Made by a program: the position numbers and the translations under genes
In this document: positions 1-9,400 of the stretch, piece by piece
Position numbering within the stretch: the stretch's first letter is position 1
Layout of the letters: each line of letters starts with the position of its first letter
The notes under the pieces: model-generated
Databases searched by the model: none
Seen by the model: the letters and a program-made list of their open reading frames with translations, nothing else
What the model was told of the DNA's origin: nothing
From: an uncultured Prevotellaceae bacterium
GTDB taxonomy: Bacteria; Bacteroidota; Bacteroidia; Bacteroidales; Muribaculaceae
Assembly (NCBI GenBank): GCA_947167995.1
Contig: CAMVKS010000003.1
Coordinates: 1 to 64,000, forward strand
Reading direction: 5' to 3'
DNA length: 64,000 nt

Positions 1-51
1 TGATTTTCAAGCGACGTTTTTTTGCAAATCAAACTATGCGGAAAACAGGAA

Positions 52-88
52 AGAAATGACGGATTTAACAAACAAATCCGTCATTTCT
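52..88 (-). terminator. Hairpin downstream of nrdJ
   Basis: A perfect 15-bp inverted repeat (arms 52-66 and 74-88) with a 7-nt loop lies about 25 bp beyond the nrdJ stop. The T-tract on the minus strand is weak, so it may instead serve a plus-strand gene left of the window; the plus side reads CTTTT after the stem. Confidence 0.65.
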
Positions 89-112
89 CTTTTGGTGATA
101 TCGTCAACGTGC

Positions 113-2674
113 TTAGCCACAACGCGATGTGCCACAATTGGTACAAATTAAGCAACCTTCCTGATACACAAGCGACTCTTGCCCGCAATTTGGACATGTT
201 TGACCGCTCAATTTAGTGCCATTGGGAAGGTACTTCTTTAATGCTCTTTCCACACCCATCTTCCATGTGTTGATGCTCTTGTTGTCAAGTTCAAGACTTG
301 AGACGAGCTTAAGCACTTGCTCGATAGGCATTCCATAACGGAGTACACCTGATATGAGCTTAGCATAGTTCCAGAATTCGGGATTGAACTTCTCGCTCAG
401 GCCCTCGATTGTGGTCTTGAATCCGCGTTTGTTGATAAACTGGAAGTCATAACGTTTCTCACCATTCTCTTTCACCTTGATAATCTTACCCTTTGTTACC
501 GATTTAGGGCAGAAGATACCTTCTTCATCATCGGCGATACCTGTAAAGATTTCATAAGGTCGATTGTCAATCAAGCCAATGAAAGCAATCCACTTTTCTT
601 TGTTGTTCTGAAAACGAACCACATCGGCTTCAAGTTCAACAGGACGCTTAAGGATGTGCTCCTCTTCGGCCATGTAGTGGGCGGTTTCTTCTTTCTTCTT
701 CTTCTTGTTTTTGCCATCTCCTGAGAGAGAAATGAGCACTCCACTGCGAGAACCGTCGCGATAAACCGTGCAGCCCTTGCATCCCGAGCGCCAAGCTTCG
801 ACATATAGCTTACCCACCATTTCCTCGCTGATGTCGTTAGGCAGATTGATGGTGACACTGATACTGTGGTCTACCCACTTTTGCACAGCACCTTGCATGC
901 GAACTTTATTAAGCCAGTCCACGTCATTGCTTGTGGCGTTATGGTAGGGTGATTTAGCAACAAGTTCTTCAATTTGTTCCTGAGTGTAATCGTGACGAAC
1001 CTCGATTCCGTTGGCCTCCATCCAGGTTATGAACTTGTGATGGTATACAATATATTCTTCAAAGGAGTCGCCCGACTCGTCGACATAGTCTACTCTCACG
1101 TCTTTGTCGCTTGGATTGACCTTGCGGCGACGCTTGTAAACAGGCAGGAACACTGGCTCGATGCCCGAGGTGGTTTGGGTGAGAATGCTGGTTGTTCCAG
1201 TGGGAGCGATGGTTAAACAGGCTATGTTACGACGTCCATATTTTACCATGAGCTCATAGAGTTCGGGATCGGCCTCGCGGATGCGCTTGATGTAAGGGTT
1301 GTTCTCCTCGCGCTTTGTGTCGTAGATCTCAAAAGCGCCACGCTCGCGTGCCATGTTAACCGACGAGCGATAGGCTGCAAGGGCAAGTGCTTTATGTACC
1401 GAAACCGAGAATTCGGTGGCCTCGGGGGTGCCGTAGGTGAGTCCCATAGCAGCAATCATGTCGCCCTCGGCAGTAGTGCCCACACCTGTGCGACGCCCCT
1501 TGAGGGTCTTGTTGCGAATTTTGTTCCACAGGTTAAGCTCGGTGAGTTTCACCTCCTCGGTCTCGGGGTCTTGCTTGATTTTGGCGATGATGGCCTCAAT
1601 CTTCTCCATCTCCAGGTCGATGATGTCGTCCATCATGCGCTGGGCATAGCCAATGTGCTCGGCAAACTTCTCGAAGTTGAAGCGTGCGTCCTTGGTAAAT
1701 GGATTCTCCACATAGCTGTAAAGGTTTACGGCTATGAGTCGGCAGCTGTCGTAGGGACACAGTGGAATCTCACCACAGGGGTTGGTAGAGATGGTACGGA
1801 ATCCCAGGTCGGCATAGCAGTCGGGGACGGCTTCTCTTGTGATGGTGTCCCAGAACAGCACGCCAGGCTCAGCACTCTTCCAGGCGTTGTGCACAATTTT
1901 ATCCCACAGTTTCTTTGCCTCAATCTTCTTGGTGTAGGTTGGCTCCTTGGCATCGATAGGAAATTGTTGGGTGTACTCAGTTCCATCAATTGCAGCCTTC
2001 ATGAAGGCGTCGTCGATGCGTACCGACACATTGGCACCAGTTACCTTGCCTTCGACCATCTTGGCATCGATAAAAGACTCGCTATCGGGGTGTTTTATGC
2101 TTACTGTAAGCATTAGGGCTCCTCTTCGACCGTCTTGTGCAACCTCACGTGTGGAGTTGCTATAACGTTCCATAAAAGGCACCAATCCAGTAGAGGTGAG
2201 AGCCGAGTTCTTAACTGGAGAGCCCATGGGGCGAATGTGAGACAAATCATGCCCCACACCTCCACGGCGTTTCATGAGTTGTACTTGTTCCTCATCAATC
2301 TTGATGATACCACCATAAGAGTCGGGCTGTCCATCAAGTCCAATCACAAAGCAGTTGCTCAACGAGCCAATTTGAAAATCATTTCCAATTCCGGCCATTG
2401 GACTTCCCTGGGGGACTATATAACGGAAATTCTGGAGCAGACCGAAGATTTTCTCTTCACTCATGGGGTTAGGATACTTTTTCTCGATGCGCGCAATCTC
2501 GCTTGCTATGCGGTGGTGCATATCGTCGGGAGTGAGCTCATAGAGATGTCCGAAAGAGTCTTTTAGTGCATATTTTGTGGCCCATACTCTTGCAGCCAAT
2601 TCGTCACCTTTAAAGTATTTTAAAGATGCATGATATGCCTCATCATAGGTATAAGTTTTCTTTTCCACTGTCAT
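113..2674 (-). CDS. nrdJ: Adenosylcobalamin-dependent (class II) ribonucleotide reductase
   Basis: Reduces ribonucleotides to deoxyribonucleotides using a radical generated from vitamin B12, so it works with or without oxygen. The 853-residue protein shows the reductase core with a conserved Cys at 108 and the radical-site loop NPCGE at 298-302 (Asn298, Cys300, Glu302). A GCKGC motif precedes YRDGSR in the second half, followed by a lysine-rich linker (KNKKKKK). The C-terminus (827-853) is a zinc-ribbon-like module with CPNCG and CTNCG ending in Cys-Gly, as in long class II enzymes, where the terminal cysteines are thought to recycle the active-site disulfide. The start is ATG at 2674, with a TAATTTTG box about 35 bp upstream. 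It stands alone between a hairpin and feoAB. No cobalamin riboswitch was seen in the 200-bp AT-rich upstream gap. Confidence 0.95.
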   Translation of the reverse strand: MTVEKKTYTYDEAYHASLKYFKGDELAARVWATKYALKDSFGHLYELTPDDMHHRIASEIARIEKKYPNPMSEEKIFGLLQNFRYIVPQGSPMAGIGNDFQIGSLSNCFVIGLDGQPDSYGGIIKIDEEQVQLMKRRGGVGHDLSHIRPMGSPVKNSALTSTGLVPFMERYSNSTREVAQDGRRGALMLTVSIKHPDSESFIDAKMVEGKVTGANVSVRIDDAFMKAAIDGTEYTQQFPIDAKEPTYTKKIEAKKLWDKIVHNAWKSAEPGVLFWDTITREAVPDCYADLGFRTISTNPCGEIPLCPYDSCRLIAVNLYSYVENPFTKDARFNFEKFAEHIGYAQRMMDDIIDLEMEKIEAIIAKIKQDPETEEVKLTELNLWNKIRNKTLKGRRTGVGTTAEGDMIAAMGLTYGTPEATEFSVSVHKALALAAYRSSVNMARERGAFEIYDTKREENNPYIKRIREADPELYELMVKYGRRNIACLTIAPTGTTSILTQTTSGIEPVFLPVYKRRRKVNPSDKDVRVDYVDESGDSFEEYIVYHHKFITWMEANGIEVRHDYTQEQIEELVAKSPYHNATSNDVDWLNKVRMQGAVQKWVDHSISVTINLPNDISEEMVGKLYVEAWRSGCKGCTVYRDGSRSGVLISLSGDGKNKKKKKEETAHYMAEEEHILKRPVELEADVVRFQNNKEKWIAFIGLIDNRPYEIFTGIADDEEGIFCPKSVTKGKIIKVKENGEKRYDFQFINKRGFKTTIEGLSEKFNPEFWNYAKLISGVLRYGMPIEQVLKLVSSLELDNKSINTWKMGVERALKKYLPNGTKLSGQTCPNCGQESLVYQEGCLICTNCGTSRCG

Positions 2675-2708
2675 TTATTACTATTTTTTATTATTTGCAG
2701 TTAGTGTG

Positions 2709-2716
2709 CAAAATTA
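2709..2716 (-). promoter_or_regulatory. Bacteroidetes -7 box of nrdJ
   Basis: TAATTTTG on the minus strand, about 35 bp before the nrdJ ATG, fits the Bacteroidetes -7 consensus TAnnTTTG. No clear TTTG was found at the -33 spacing. Confidence 0.6.
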
Positions 2717-2876
2717 ATCACAAAATAGCTAATAAAAAACAGTTGTTAATAAGTTTAGACTTAAAAGTTATCAACAAGGCAATGATATTAGAAGTTAGAT
2801 AAAATAATATTGTATAATAGGTCGTTTGTTCAAAGTTTATTTGTTGTGACAGATAGTCATATTTCTCAATCATTAA

Positions 2877-5411
2877 TTATGTGAAAGCCGAACCAATCTG
2901 GAATACAGCCGCCGAAACCAGCCAAGCCACAGCTGTTGTATAGACAGCAGCAAATAGCGCCCATTTCCAGCTTCCTGTCTCGCCCTTGATGGCAGCGATT
3001 GTTGCAATGCATGGGAAGTATAGAAGAACAAACAACAAGAAACTGATCGCGGCTAATGGTGTGATACCGTCGGAAGTCATTTTCTCGTTCAGAGATTTGT
3101 ATTTCACCTCTTCTTCGCTCACTTTGTCATCGTCGGCAAAGCTGTCATCATTGCTGTATATCACGCCAAGTGTTGATGCAACAATTTCCTTCGCTCCCAC
3201 GCCGGCAAGCAGCCCCACGTCAAGTTTCCAGTCAAACCCATTAGGCATAAATATTGGTTCAATGGTCTTTCCTAACATCCCCAAGTAGCTGTGTTCTTGT
3301 TGTTCCTGAGCCGATTCAAAGTTGTCATGATTAGGATAATACCCCAAGAACCAAACAATTATTGACGCAACGAGGATGATTCCTCCCATTTTTTTGAGAT
3401 ATTGTTTGCCCTTAGACCAAGTGTGCCTCCATATAGCTTTACCTGTGGGTAGGCGATAGGGTGGAAGTTCCATTACAAAAGGAGTCTCATCGTTCTTAAT
3501 CAAGAATCTCTTGAGAAGACGACTCATAATAATTGCCACAAGAATGCCAATTGCATATAAAGACAGCATTATCAAACTCTGGTAGCTTGCAAAGAATGCT
3601 CCTATTATCATGATGTAGATGGGCAGTCGGGCCGAGCAACTCATGAAAGGAAGCACCAGCATTGTAATAAGTCGACTGTTGCGACTCTCGATAGTGCGTG
3701 TTGCCATAATGGCAGGAACATTGCACCCAAATCCCATAATCATTGGGATGAACGACTTGCCATGCAACCCCATTCCATGCATGAGTTTGTCCATTATAAA
3801 TGCCGCACGAGCCATGTAGCCCGAGTCTTCCATAATAGATATGAAGAAGTAAAGAATGAGAATTTGTGGCAAAAAGACAATCACCGACCCGACACCGCCT
3901 ATTATTCCGTCGGCCACCATAGCCTTCAGAGGGCCAGCAGGCATGTAAGTGTTCACAATGTCTTTGAGCCAGTCAACCCCCGATTCGATCCAATCCATAG
4001 GGTATTGTCCCACAGTGAAAGTGACCCAGAACATCAGCCATAAAAACACAAAAAACAAGGGGAATCCAAGCAGTCGGTTGGTGACAATTCGGTCAAGAAC
4101 TTTTGTGATTTGATGTGCATCGGGATTGTTGCCTTCGACAAAAGATTCTTTTAGGGCTCCATTGATGAATCCATATTTTGCATTCATTATGGCTCCCTCA
4201 CAATCTTCGTTGGTATTCTGTTTGATGCGCAAAGCCTCTTGATCGCGAATGGCAATTATTTCTTTTCCATTGGGTAGTTGAAGAACTGTTTTTTCAGCTT
4301 CTTTGTCATTTTCAAGAAGCTTGATAGAGAGGTAACGAAGCGAGTAACGGTGCCTGATTTGAGAATTCTTTTCAAGTTCGTTCTTCACCCTCTCAATAGC
4401 AACTTCAAGATCATTGCCGTGGTTGATGTGAATGTGGCGAAATACGTTATTTTTCACTTTCCCTCCTGCGGCAAAGTCTTCTTGGTGATCAAAGTCTTTG
4501 CTGTATTTCTTATGCCAGTCTTGAATTTCGGCGGCAATTTCTGGATTGATGTTGCCTTTCTCATCAATATAGTCAACACCTTCATAGAGGTTTATGATAA
4601 TGTGGAACAACATTTCCACGCCTTTCCCTGTTTTGAAAACAGTGGGAATCATGGGCACTCCGAATAGTTGTCCAAGCTTTGCTGTGTCGAGCTTGTCGCC
4701 TTTCCTCTCCAGGTCATCATACATGTTTAAAGCGCATACCATGCGCAAATCCATGTCAATGAGCTGTGTGGTGAGATAAAGGTTGCGCTCGAGATTGCTT
4801 GAATCAATCACGTTGATAATCACGTCGGGAGTTTTATCGATTATTTGTTTTCTGACATATAACTCTTCAGGGCTATAGGCTGTGAGCGAATAAGTCCCCG
4901 GCAGATCTACGAGATTGAAAGTATAACCCTCGAAGTGGCATTTTCCTTCTTTGGCGTCAACAGTGACCCCACTATAGTTTCCCACATGCTCGGTGGCTCC
5001 ACTTGCAAAGTTAAATAGCGATGTCTTACCACAGTTGGGGTTACCCACAAGTGCAACATTTATGGTACGTCTTTTCTTGTTTGCCAAGTTTTTTAGCCGA
5101 GAGTCGTTATTTGTCTCAAGTTCAACAACTTCGCTTCCGTTGGATTTGATGTCGCTATCAACATTAATATCATTATTTTTCAATTCATCTTGAGAAACCA
5201 CTTCAATCATTGCCGCTTCTTCATGCCTTAACGACAATTCATAGCCCATAATGCGGTACTTCACCGGGTCTTGCAATGGTGCATTAAGAATTACCTCAAC
5301 GGTCTTACCTTTAATAAATCCCATTTCAATAATCCGTTTTCGAAACCCGCCGTGGCCCTTAACTTTGATTACTATACCTTTTTCACCGGTTTTTAGTTCT
5401 GATAATAACAT
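2877..5411 (-). CDS. feoB: Ferrous iron transporter, FeoA-FeoB fusion
   Basis: Inner-membrane Fe(II) uptake protein in which the small SH3-like FeoA domain (about residues 1-75) is fused in front of FeoB, an arrangement common in Bacteroidetes. The G domain follows with G1 GNPNCGKT (123-130), G3 DLPG (169-172) and G4 NMYD (229-232). A helical spacer and a C-terminal half of hydrophobic Gate segments complete a normal-length FeoAB. The open frame extends six codons further to a TTG at 5429, but that TTG sits inside a TATTTTTG promoter box (5427-5434). The ATG at 5411, which begins directly with the FeoA sequence MLLSELK, is therefore the better start (844 residues). The gene stands alone, divergent from ruvA. 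Regulation by iron is expected but no Fur box was recognised in its own upstream region. Confidence 0.95.
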   Translation of the reverse strand: MLLSELKTGEKGIVIKVKGHGGFRKRIIEMGFIKGKTVEVILNAPLQDPVKYRIMGYELSLRHEEAAMIEVVSQDELKNNDINVDSDIKSNGSEVVELETNNDSRLKNLANKKRRTINVALVGNPNCGKTSLFNFASGATEHVGNYSGVTVDAKEGKCHFEGYTFNLVDLPGTYSLTAYSPEELYVRKQIIDKTPDVIINVIDSSNLERNLYLTTQLIDMDLRMVCALNMYDDLERKGDKLDTAKLGQLFGVPMIPTVFKTGKGVEMLFHIIINLYEGVDYIDEKGNINPEIAAEIQDWHKKYSKDFDHQEDFAAGGKVKNNVFRHIHINHGNDLEVAIERVKNELEKNSQIRHRYSLRYLSIKLLENDKEAEKTVLQLPNGKEIIAIRDQEALRIKQNTNEDCEGAIMNAKYGFINGALKESFVEGNNPDAHQITKVLDRIVTNRLLGFPLFFVFLWLMFWVTFTVGQYPMDWIESGVDWLKDIVNTYMPAGPLKAMVADGIIGGVGSVIVFLPQILILYFFISIMEDSGYMARAAFIMDKLMHGMGLHGKSFIPMIMGFGCNVPAIMATRTIESRNSRLITMLVLPFMSCSARLPIYIMIIGAFFASYQSLIMLSLYAIGILVAIIMSRLLKRFLIKNDETPFVMELPPYRLPTGKAIWRHTWSKGKQYLKKMGGIILVASIIVWFLGYYPNHDNFESAQEQQEHSYLGMLGKTIEPIFMPNGFDWKLDVGLLAGVGAKEIVASTLGVIYSNDDSFADDDKVSEEEVKYKSLNEKMTSDGITPLAAISFLLFVLLYFPCIATIAAIKGETGSWKWALFAAVYTTAVAWLVSAAVFQIGSAFT

Positions 5412-5788
5412 GCTATATTTTTTTTGCAAAAATATGATATTTAATATTACTTTAAAATCACATAGTATTGTTATTTACATCTAAAATATACCTAATAATA
5501 GTGATATAAGTTAGAAAAGTCATAGTTAAAGTGATGATTAAAAATACAAGTAATAATAATTTATTAATTAAGCATTTAATTCAATGTTATAATTATACTG
5601 TTTCTTTAAAGTTTTTATTTATGTTTAAAAGGTTAATCGAACTAATTACAGGTGTTTGAGTGTTGAGTTCTGGGTTCGTGTCGCAATATTTAATTCAAAA
5701 AACTGATTTAGAGATTTAACAATGATTATTAACCATAATTATATTAAAAGAGGAGATTTTTCCGTTTATAAAGAAAAAACAGTTATTT
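5412..5788. other. Divergent intergenic region feoAB/ruvA
   Basis: An AT-rich 377-bp gap. On the minus strand TATTTTTG (5427-5434) is a good -7 box for feoAB, 15 bp before its ATG. No comparable box was found for ruvA on the plus strand; an AAAAGAGGAG purine run lies about 35 bp before its start. No RNA gene, gene remnant or clear Fur operator was seen. Confidence 0.5.
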
Positions 5789-6379
5789 ATGTACGATTAT
5801 ATAACAGGAAGAACAGCCGAACTAAATCCCGCTTTTATCGTTGTCGATAATAATGGCATAGGTTTTATGATTAACATTTCATTGAACACCTATAATGACG
5901 TTGTGAAAGTTCAGAAAGATGATAATGTGAAATTGTTTGTTTATGAGGCGATTAGAGAAGATGCCCACATTCTTTTTGGATTCTCCACAAAGCATGAGCG
6001 TGAACTGTTCATGCTGCTCATCAGTGTTAGTGGAGTTGGTCCCAACACAGCACGTGTGATATTGTCAACACTCACGCCCTCTGACCTTGAGCAATGTATC
6101 GCCACTGGCAACGTTGGGATGCTAAAATCGGTTAAAGGTATCGGAGGAAAAACCGCTCAAAGGATTTTAGTTGACTTGAAAGATAAAATAAAAGTGGCAT
6201 CTGATACGTTATTAGATAGTAATAATGCAAACACTGCAGTCTACGATGAGGCTTTGGCAGCATTGATGATGCTTGGCTTCAGCCAGCAGATGTCACAAAA
6301 GGCACTGAAGAAACTTCTTAAAGAAGACCCGTCAATAGGTGTAGAACTTGCTATCAAGAAAGCGTTGAAAATGATGTGA
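5789..6379 (+). CDS. ruvA: Holliday junction branch-migration protein RuvA
   Basis: DNA-binding subunit of the RuvAB branch-migration complex that holds the Holliday junction for RuvB and RuvC. The 196-residue protein has the expected three parts: an N-terminal OB fold beginning MYDYITGR, a double helix-hairpin-helix region with SGVGPNTA and KGIGGKTAQR (about 86-125), and a short C-terminal RuvB-binding helical domain (about 148-196). The start is the ATG at 5789. It lies 62 bp upstream of sprA in the same direction and is probably co-transcribed with it, an arrangement seen in many Bacteroidetes. Confidence 0.96.
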   Translation: MYDYITGRTAELNPAFIVVDNNGIGFMINISLNTYNDVVKVQKDDNVKLFVYEAIREDAHILFGFSTKHERELFMLLISVSGVGPNTARVILSTLTPSDLEQCIATGNVGMLKSVKGIGGKTAQRILVDLKDKIKVASDTLLDSNNANTAVYDEALAALMMLGFSQQMSQKALKKLLKEDPSIGVELAIKKALKMM

Positions 6380-6441
6380 CACAATGTGTTAAATTGCTTT
6401 TCAAAGTAAGATAACACAAGTCACAAAACAATAATAAAAAA

Positions 6442-9400
6442 ATGTTTTTTGGAAAATTGAGAAATAGTCAAACTGCATTGACATCGTTGCTTATAAGCAT
6501 GATAATGATTATCATGGCAGCAAGTGACGTGCATGCTCAATATTCCACTCCCACACTCCCCCCCCCACCTCCAGTACCAGATAAAAGTGCTGCTGGCAGC
6601 GAAAAGCCCGATGTGAAGATGCGTTATGGTGTGCATCCCACCGTGCCAGAGAATTATGAAGACCTCAGGGAAGGGGAGTATGCAGCCGATCTTAAAAATC
6701 CAAGTAATATCACTACCGAAGTTGAATATGATTATGAGACAGGATGTTATATTATTCACACCAAGGTTGGTGATCGTGATGTAGTCACACCATTTATTCT
6801 TTCGCCCGATGAATACAACAATATGACATTGAGAGAGTCGATGATGCAGTATTATCGACAGAAGAACGCTGAGACAGCCGAAGAAAAGAAGAAGAATCCA
6901 TTCAATTTTCTTGACATGCAGTTTGGTTTAGGTCCATTGGAGAAGATCTTTGGTCCCGGTGGTGTTCAGCTCAAGACCCAGGGAACGGTGCAAATCAAGA
7001 TGGGCATAAAGACCAATAAAACCGACAATCCCGCATTGTCACTGCGTGCCAAGCGGAAGACCTATTTTGATTTTGACCAGAAAATCCAAGCTACCATCAG
7101 TGCGTCGGTAGGTGATAAGATGCGATTCAACATGACCTACAATACTGATGCCACATTTGAATTTGATAATAGAAATCTAAAGCTTGCCTACGAAGGCAAA
7201 GAAGATGAAATCATAAAAAATATAGAAGCCGGTAACGTGAGCATGACGACTGGTTCATCGCTCATCAGAGGAGGTACCTCTTTGTTTGGTATTAAGACCA
7301 AGTTGCAGTTTGGTCGGCTCACTGCCACCGCTCTTGTCTCACAACAGAACTCGGAGAGCCAAACCGTTAACACACATGGTGGTGCACAGACTACAGAATT
7401 CTATATTACAGCCGACAAATATGATCAGAACCGGCACTTCTTCCTTTCGCATTTCTTCCGTGACAACTACGACACCTGGACATCTAAATTGCCCTTGGTG
7501 TCAAGTGGTATCAATATTACGCGAATTGAAGTGTGGGTAACTAACAAACGAGGAAATTTCAATGAATCACGCAATATAATGGCATTTATGGATGTTGGCG
7601 AGAGTCAACACATTGGTAATGAACATTGGGCAGGATTACCAGGCCAGCTTAATCCTTCGAATAATGCAAACACACTCCTCGAGGAAATAAAAAACAATTA
7701 TCCCGAAGCCCGATTCATCAGCCAGGCATCAACAGCCTTGTCGCCATTGTCGGCCTATGGTTTTGAGGGCGGAAAAGACTATGAGAAAATAGAAAGTGCC
7801 AGGTTGTTATCGACTACTGAATATAAGCTCAATTCATCGCTCGGTTACATCTCACTCAACACTGCATTAGCGAGCGATGAGGTTCTTGCAGTGGCCTATC
7901 AATATACCTACATGGGAAAAACCTACCAGGTGGGTGAGTTCGCCAACGATATCGCATCGACTGAGCAATCACTATATGTAAAGATGCTCAAGTCGACCAC
8001 AATCAATACACAAGTGCCCATGTGGGACCTGATGATGAAGAACATCTACTCATTGGGGGCTTATCAAGTTCAGAAAACAAATTTCAAGCTAAACATAAAG
8101 TACTTGAATGACACTACAGGAACCGAGATGCCCTACATCAGTGAGGGCAACATTTCGGGTGTTCCCCTTATCAGGGTGATGAACTTAGACCGGCTTGATG
8201 CTAATGGCAATTTCAATAGCGATGGTCGTTTCGATTTTATAGATGGTTACACAGTCACCACTCAGGGTGGTAAAGTGATTTTCCCAGTAGTAGAGCCATT
8301 TGGATCGCACTTGCGCAAGATGATAGGCAACGACGCCATTGCCGACAAGTATGTTTATCAAGAACTGTATACCATGCAGCTTACCGATGCCCAACAAGTA
8401 CAAGATAAAAACAAATTTGTGCTTGCAGGTGAGTATCAGGCGACCAATAAAAACACAATTAACCTTGGAGCCACCAATGTGCCCCGAGGTTCGGTTGTTG
8501 TGACTGCAGGAGGAGTGGTACTTACTGAGAATAGTGACTATACTGTTGACTATACAATGGGTACTGTTACTATCACAAATCAAAGCATAATTGATGCTGG
8601 TACCAATGTGAGCGTCTCTCTTGAGAACCAATCAACCTTCAGCATGCAACGTAAGACACTCTTGGGTCTCGATTTGGACTATGCCTTTAACGACAACTTC
8701 CACATTGGAGCGACTCTCATGCATTATGGTGAGAAAAACATTGTTGAGAAGGTTGCTATTGGTAACGAAGTTGTGAATAATACTATTTGGGGAGCAAGAG
8801 TCACCTATAAGTCCGATTTCATGTGGCTTACCAACTGGTTGAACAAAATACCCACTGTCAATGCCACAGCACCATCCTCGGTTAACTTCACTGGAGAATT
8901 TGCACAATTGCTGCCACATCAGTCCCGCACTGGTTCTAATGCCGGCAGTTCATATATTGATGACTTTGAATCCACCCAAACCGGAGTAGACCTTCGTTCG
9001 CCTTATTCCTGGTTCTTGGCTTCAACTCCGTACGATAATTCCAGTAGTGCACTCTTCCCAGAGTCTGCTCTTTCCAATGATGTCAACTATGGCAAGAATC
9101 GTGCATTGTTGTCATGGTACTATATCGACCGCTTGTTCACTCAGCGCAACTCGTCGTTTGTCCCCGGTTATATCAAGAATGATTTAGAACAGCTTTCAAA
9201 TCCCTATGTTAGAGAAATCCCTTATACCGAGGTTTTCCCTGGTCGTGAATTGAACTATGGCGAGTCGTCGACGATTCAAACATTGAACCTTTCGTTCTAT
9301 CCCAAAGAGCGTGGCCCATATAACCTTGATGCTGAAAACATCGATGCCGACGGCAATTTGCTCAATCCTGAGAGCCGTTGGGGAGGTATCATGCGCAGGA

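Noticed and set aside
2675..2876. Possible cobalamin riboswitch upstream of the B12-dependent reductase
   Set aside because: The gap is short and AT-rich, with no conserved B12-box-like or GC-rich helices visible.
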